Of a DNA stretch of 64,000 nucleotides, positions 61,700 to 64,000 are shown piece after piece. Position numbers and translations under genes: made by a program. The stretch covers positions 744,001-808,000 of the forward strand of contig NZ_JBHTKL010000005.1 in the NCBI RefSeq assembly GCF_042675915.1. Reading direction: 5' to 3'. The stretch's first letter is position 1; each line of letters begins with the position of its first letter. Below the pieces are notes generated by a model that was not told the DNA's origin, ran no database searches, and saw only the letters and a program-made list of their open reading frames with translations. The DNA comes from Thalassobacillus_A hwangdonensis (lineage in GTDB: Bacteria > Bacillota > Bacilli > Bacillales > Halobacillaceae).

Positions 61700-62464
61700 A
61701 TGGCTGGTAGATTTGAAGGAAAAGTCGCCTTTGTAACCGGAGGCTGTCGAGGAATCGGGAAAGAGATAGCCCTACAATTTGCAGAAGAAGGTGCAAATGT
61801 AGCGATTGTTGATGTGAATGAAGAAGCATTGATGGAAACGGAAAGAGAGTACAAAGAGCAAGGATATGAAATCTATACGAAAGTCGTCAACGTCGTTGAA
61901 CCGGAAGAAGTAGAAGCAGCGATGAAAGAAGTGGTTGATACATACGGAGCTGTAGATATTCTGGTCAACAATGCCGGAGTACTCAGAGATAACATGCTCT
62001 ATAAAATGACCGATTCGGATTGGACGACAGTGATGGATGTTCATTTACGAGGTTCCTTTAATGCAGCACGTGCAGCTCAAAAATATATGGTTAATAATAA
62101 GTACGGACGCATCATCAACATCTCTTCCATTTCAGCCCTCGGTAACCGAGGACAAGCAAACTATTCCACTGCTAAAGCTGGATTAATAGGCTTTACGAAA
62201 ACCTTGGCGATCGAGCTTGGTAAGTACGGGATTACCGTGAATGCAGTCGCACCCGGTTTTATTGAGACTGAAATGACTAGGAAAACAGCAGAACGGATGG
62301 GTGTGCCATTTGAAGAATTTGCAAAAGCTGGGGTTGAAAGTATCCCGGTGGGTCGTGTCGGTCAACCAGAGGATATTGCCAACGCCGTAGCATTTTTCGC
62401 TGATGAAAAAGCTTCCTTTGTGAATGGTCAGGTGTTGTATGTGGCTGGTGGTCCGAAAGATTAG
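61700..62464 (+). CDS. SDR-family 3-oxoacyl reductase / 3-hydroxyacyl-CoA dehydrogenase (FabG-like)
   Basis: Classical short-chain dehydrogenase. Cofactor loop TGGCRGIG (13-20), NNAG (90-93), catalytic Ser142/143, Tyr155 and Lys159 (YSTAK), and PGFIETEM. An acidic Asp38 after the second strand (VAIVDVN) suggests preference for NAD rather than NADP, which favours the oxidative direction. The ATG at 61700 starts one base after the thiolase stop, so the two are coupled. In this operon it could oxidise a 3-hydroxyacyl-CoA for the thiolase. Confidence 0.9.
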   Translation: MAGRFEGKVAFVTGGCRGIGKEIALQFAEEGANVAIVDVNEEALMETEREYKEQGYEIYTKVVNVVEPEEVEAAMKEVVDTYGAVDILVNNAGVLRDNMLYKMTDSDWTTVMDVHLRGSFNAARAAQKYMVNNKYGRIINISSISALGNRGQANYSTAKAGLIGFTKTLAIELGKYGITVNAVAPGFIETEMTRKTAERMGVPFEEFAKAGVESIPVGRVGQPEDIANAVAFFADEKASFVNGQVLYVAGGPKD

Positions 62465-62476
62465 TTTTTTCAATCA

Positions 62477-62511
62477 GAAACCCAGGCTAATGCAGCCTGG
62501 GTTTCTTTTTT
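62477..62511 (+). terminator. Intrinsic terminator of the TRAP/catabolic operon
   Basis: Perfect GAAACCCAGGC / GCCTGGGTTTC stem, seven-base loop, six T. Confidence 0.93.
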
Positions 62512-62611
62512 AGGATGAGAATCGTCACCCCGCTTGTCCATACCTTAGCCATTTGTAAACTGATCTTTATAAAGAAATCATATACTTACTCGTCTGCCTT
62601 CTGGAAATCAT

Positions 62612-63040
62612 TTAGCGTTTAGAAGGGTGATTAGGTTTGTTAATACTAATTACACCATTGTCTACTGGATCTGACTGATTACCTCTAACCTCAAGGTGAT
62701 ACTCCCAACTTCCCCACACTGGAGTTCCTTCCCCTGTATAACGTGGGTCCGATTCATGAACAATTAGGTAAAAGTACTTTTCGCCCGTTTCTGTGTTAGT
62801 AATGTGATTGATCATCCATCCACTGTCCAAATACGGGTCTCCTCCAAAATCGCCACGATATTGAACTTTGTAATGATACACGCCATTTTCTTCTGTGTAC
62901 TTACCTGTCACATCACCAATTGGAATACTTCCATCATCGGTCTTATGTCCTGGGACGACGGTACTCTTTGCCGACACTCCTGAGACCATTATGCTCATTG
63001 CAAAACCCATACCTAATGTAGCTGTTAACCATTTTTTCAT
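62612..63040 (-). CDS. Small secreted protein of unknown function
   Basis: Signal peptide at about residues 1-25 (KKWLTATLGMGFAMSIMVSGVSA), then a mature part of about 117 residues rich in Gly, Tyr, Asp and Trp: YHYKVQYRGDFGGDPYLDSGWM, YLIVHESDPRYTG, WGSWEYHLEVRGNQ. No Cys and no domain I recognise; the aromatic beta-rich character would suit a small binding domain. I use the ATG at 63040, well spaced from GGAGGAACT, not the earlier one at 63070. It is a lone gene on the minus strand. Confidence 0.72.
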   Translation of the reverse strand: MKKWLTATLGMGFAMSIMVSGVSAKSTVVPGHKTDDGSIPIGDVTGKYTEENGVYHYKVQYRGDFGGDPYLDSGWMINHITNTETGEKYFYLIVHESDPRYTGEGTPVWGSWEYHLEVRGNQSDPVDNGVISINKPNHPSKR

Positions 63041-63262
63041 TTTTTTAGTTCCTCCTTTAAAAAATTTCATATGAAGATTTTGTGAGGTTGTTCTCTTATG
63101 TATAATTCTTGATAGTTTTTAACTTAGTTTACAAATGGCTGTATTAAGCGTATCACTAATGGAAAGTATTTTTTGTCAATTTATGTTGGGAGATTAACAC
63201 CTAAATTGTCGGATTACGTTCTACAAATCTAGGAAGTACAAAAACCTTTCCCACGGTGAATG

Positions 63263-63271
63263 TGCTACAAT
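63263..63271 (+). promoter_or_regulatory. Extended -10 promoter of glpP
   Basis: TGCTACAAT (TG-n-TACAAT) about 62 bases before the GTG start; no strong -35. Confidence 0.45.
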
Positions 63272-63333
63272 GCAAAGTAAGAAAAGTCGTTGAGATCCTT
63301 CTATAGAAGATCCATGGGCAAGGAGGTACAACA

Positions 63334-63873
63334 GTGGAGAGCTTATCGGGTACGCTGGCCGCGGTAAAGAATATGAAAGACTTCGACAAGCTGCTGAATA
63401 GTGACAGGGAATACATCATCCTATTGGATACACGTTTATCCCAACTGCCAAGCATTGCGCAGTATGCGAAAAGAGCGAATAAAAAGATCATCGTCCACGT
63501 CGATTTGATCCAAGGCTTGAAGGCGGACGAGTATGGGTTGGAGTTTTTGATCAGGGAGGTCAAAGTCGATGGCATCATCTCGACGAGGAACAATGTCATT
63601 GCGATGGCAAAGAAGCACAAATTGATTGCCATCCAGCGGTTATTCATCCTGGATAGTCATGCATTGGAACACAATTTGAAGGTTATTGAGAATTTAAAGC
63701 CTGATTACATTGAAATTTTGCCGGGGCTGATTCCGAAAATCATCAAGGAAATCAGTGAACGGATCAGTATTCCTGTCATTGCGGGTGGATTGATTCGGAC
63801 GAGAGAGGAAATTGAGGCAGCGTTCGAAGCGGGCGCAGTGGCGGTTACGACGTCCAATAGCGAATTGTGGTGA
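63334..63873 (+). CDS. glpP: Glycerol-3-phosphate-responsive antiterminator
   Basis: RNA-binding antiterminator that, with glycerol-3-phosphate, lets transcription pass leader terminators of glp operons. TIM-barrel-like fold with ILLDTRLSQL, IIVHVDLIQGLKADEYGLEFL, GIISTRNNVI, QRLFILDSHAL, IEILPGLIPKII, VIAGGLIRTREE and AVTTSNSELW, all family hallmarks. GTG start with a perfect AAGGAGGT ribosome site. In B. subtilis glpP precedes glpFK; the promoter after it here implies the same order. Confidence 0.95.
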   Translation: MESLSGTLAAVKNMKDFDKLLNSDREYIILLDTRLSQLPSIAQYAKRANKKIIVHVDLIQGLKADEYGLEFLIREVKVDGIISTRNNVIAMAKKHKLIAIQRLFILDSHALEHNLKVIENLKPDYIEILPGLIPKIIKEISERISIPVIAGGLIRTREEIEAAFEAGAVAVTTSNSELW

Positions 63874-63903
63874 ATTTTTCCTCGAAAAAAATCGAAAAAA
63901 ATC

Positions 63904-63932
63904 TTGATACCGCTTTCAGTTGCTATTATAAT
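63904..63932 (+). promoter_or_regulatory. SigA promoter with overlapping cre site, expected for glpFK
   Basis: TTGATA (63904-63909) and TATAAT (63927-63932) with an ideal 17-base spacer. TGATACCGCTTTCA (63905-63918) matches the CcpA-binding cre consensus at all but one position and covers the -35, which predicts catabolite repression. The leader that follows runs off the window. Confidence 0.8.
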
Positions 63933-64000
63933 GTGGATTACAAGTTAAGGAATGTGTTGGAGAACTGGGAGACCTACACCTTTTATCTGCTTTTCTACGA

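Overview
The window looks like chromosome of a low-to-moderate G+C Gram-positive of the family Bacillaceae, probably a halophilic or marine genus such as Halobacillus or a relative. The reasons are AGGAGG-type ribosome sites with frequent TTG/GTG starts, the YwqC/D/E tyrosine-kinase module, LytR-CpsA-Psr proteins, LytD-like and CwlC-like autolysins, YheC/D ATP-grasp proteins, a Bacillus-type Sat with a zinc site, and GlpP. The genus is a guess; the family is well supported. No rRNA, tRNA, CRISPR array, transposase or phage gene was seen.

Region A (1-9.4 kb) is a one-direction cluster for a cell-surface polymer: a TagH/Wzt-type ABC ATPase cut by the window edge, a GT2 glycosyltransferase, a coiled-coil protein, a TupA-like ATP-grasp protein, two cyanophycin-synthetase-like ATP-grasp/acylphosphatase fusions and a CapA-like protein. 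Region B (9.4-22.9 kb) continues the theme: a paralogue that has lost its ATP-grasp domain, a third fusion, two YheC/D ATP-grasp proteins, and three proteins built from peptidoglycan-binding repeats (an amidase with 7 repeats, a glucosaminidase with 12, and a leaderless protein with a decayed glucosaminidase-like end). Several of these otherwise different proteins share a tail of the form S-x-S-W-x-x-T-x-P-h-R after a coiled coil. The gene content recalls teichuronopeptide or polyglutamate synthesis, that is, ATP-dependent amide ligation coupled to glycan assembly and export.

Region C (22.9-32.1 kb) holds two LCP ligases and a C39-like peptidase on the minus strand, then on the plus strand a Wzz-like modulator, a BY-kinase, two tandem YwqE-type phosphatases and an EpsC/CapD-like membrane dehydratase: the control and initiation part of a Wzx/Wzy pathway. 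Region D (32.5-48.6 kb) is visibly AT-richer and looks like an exchangeable glycan cassette: deacetylase plus formyltransferase, priming sugar-phosphate transferase, the three-enzyme UDP-L-FucNAc pathway (CapE/F/G), two GT4 enzymes, polymerase, three sulfotransferases, a NodB-type deacetylase, flippase and GalE. Region E (48.7-53.1 kb) returns to normal composition and encodes ATP sulfurylase, an SLC13-type anion permease, APS kinase and a CysQ-type nucleotidase. Together D and E supply sulfate, PAPS, sulfotransferases and PAP disposal. No PAPS reductase or sulfite reductase is present, so the most attractive reading is a sulfated exopolysaccharide or capsule locus.

Region F (53.2-64 kb) is separate: a small stand-alone sigma-like factor, a membrane protein with an NPCBM-like domain, a TRAP transporter followed by acyl-CoA ligase, TetR regulator, thiolase and SDR dehydrogenase (a plausible route for import and breakdown of a 3-hydroxy or related carboxylic acid), a small secreted protein, and glpP followed at the window edge by the promoter and leader expected for glpFK.
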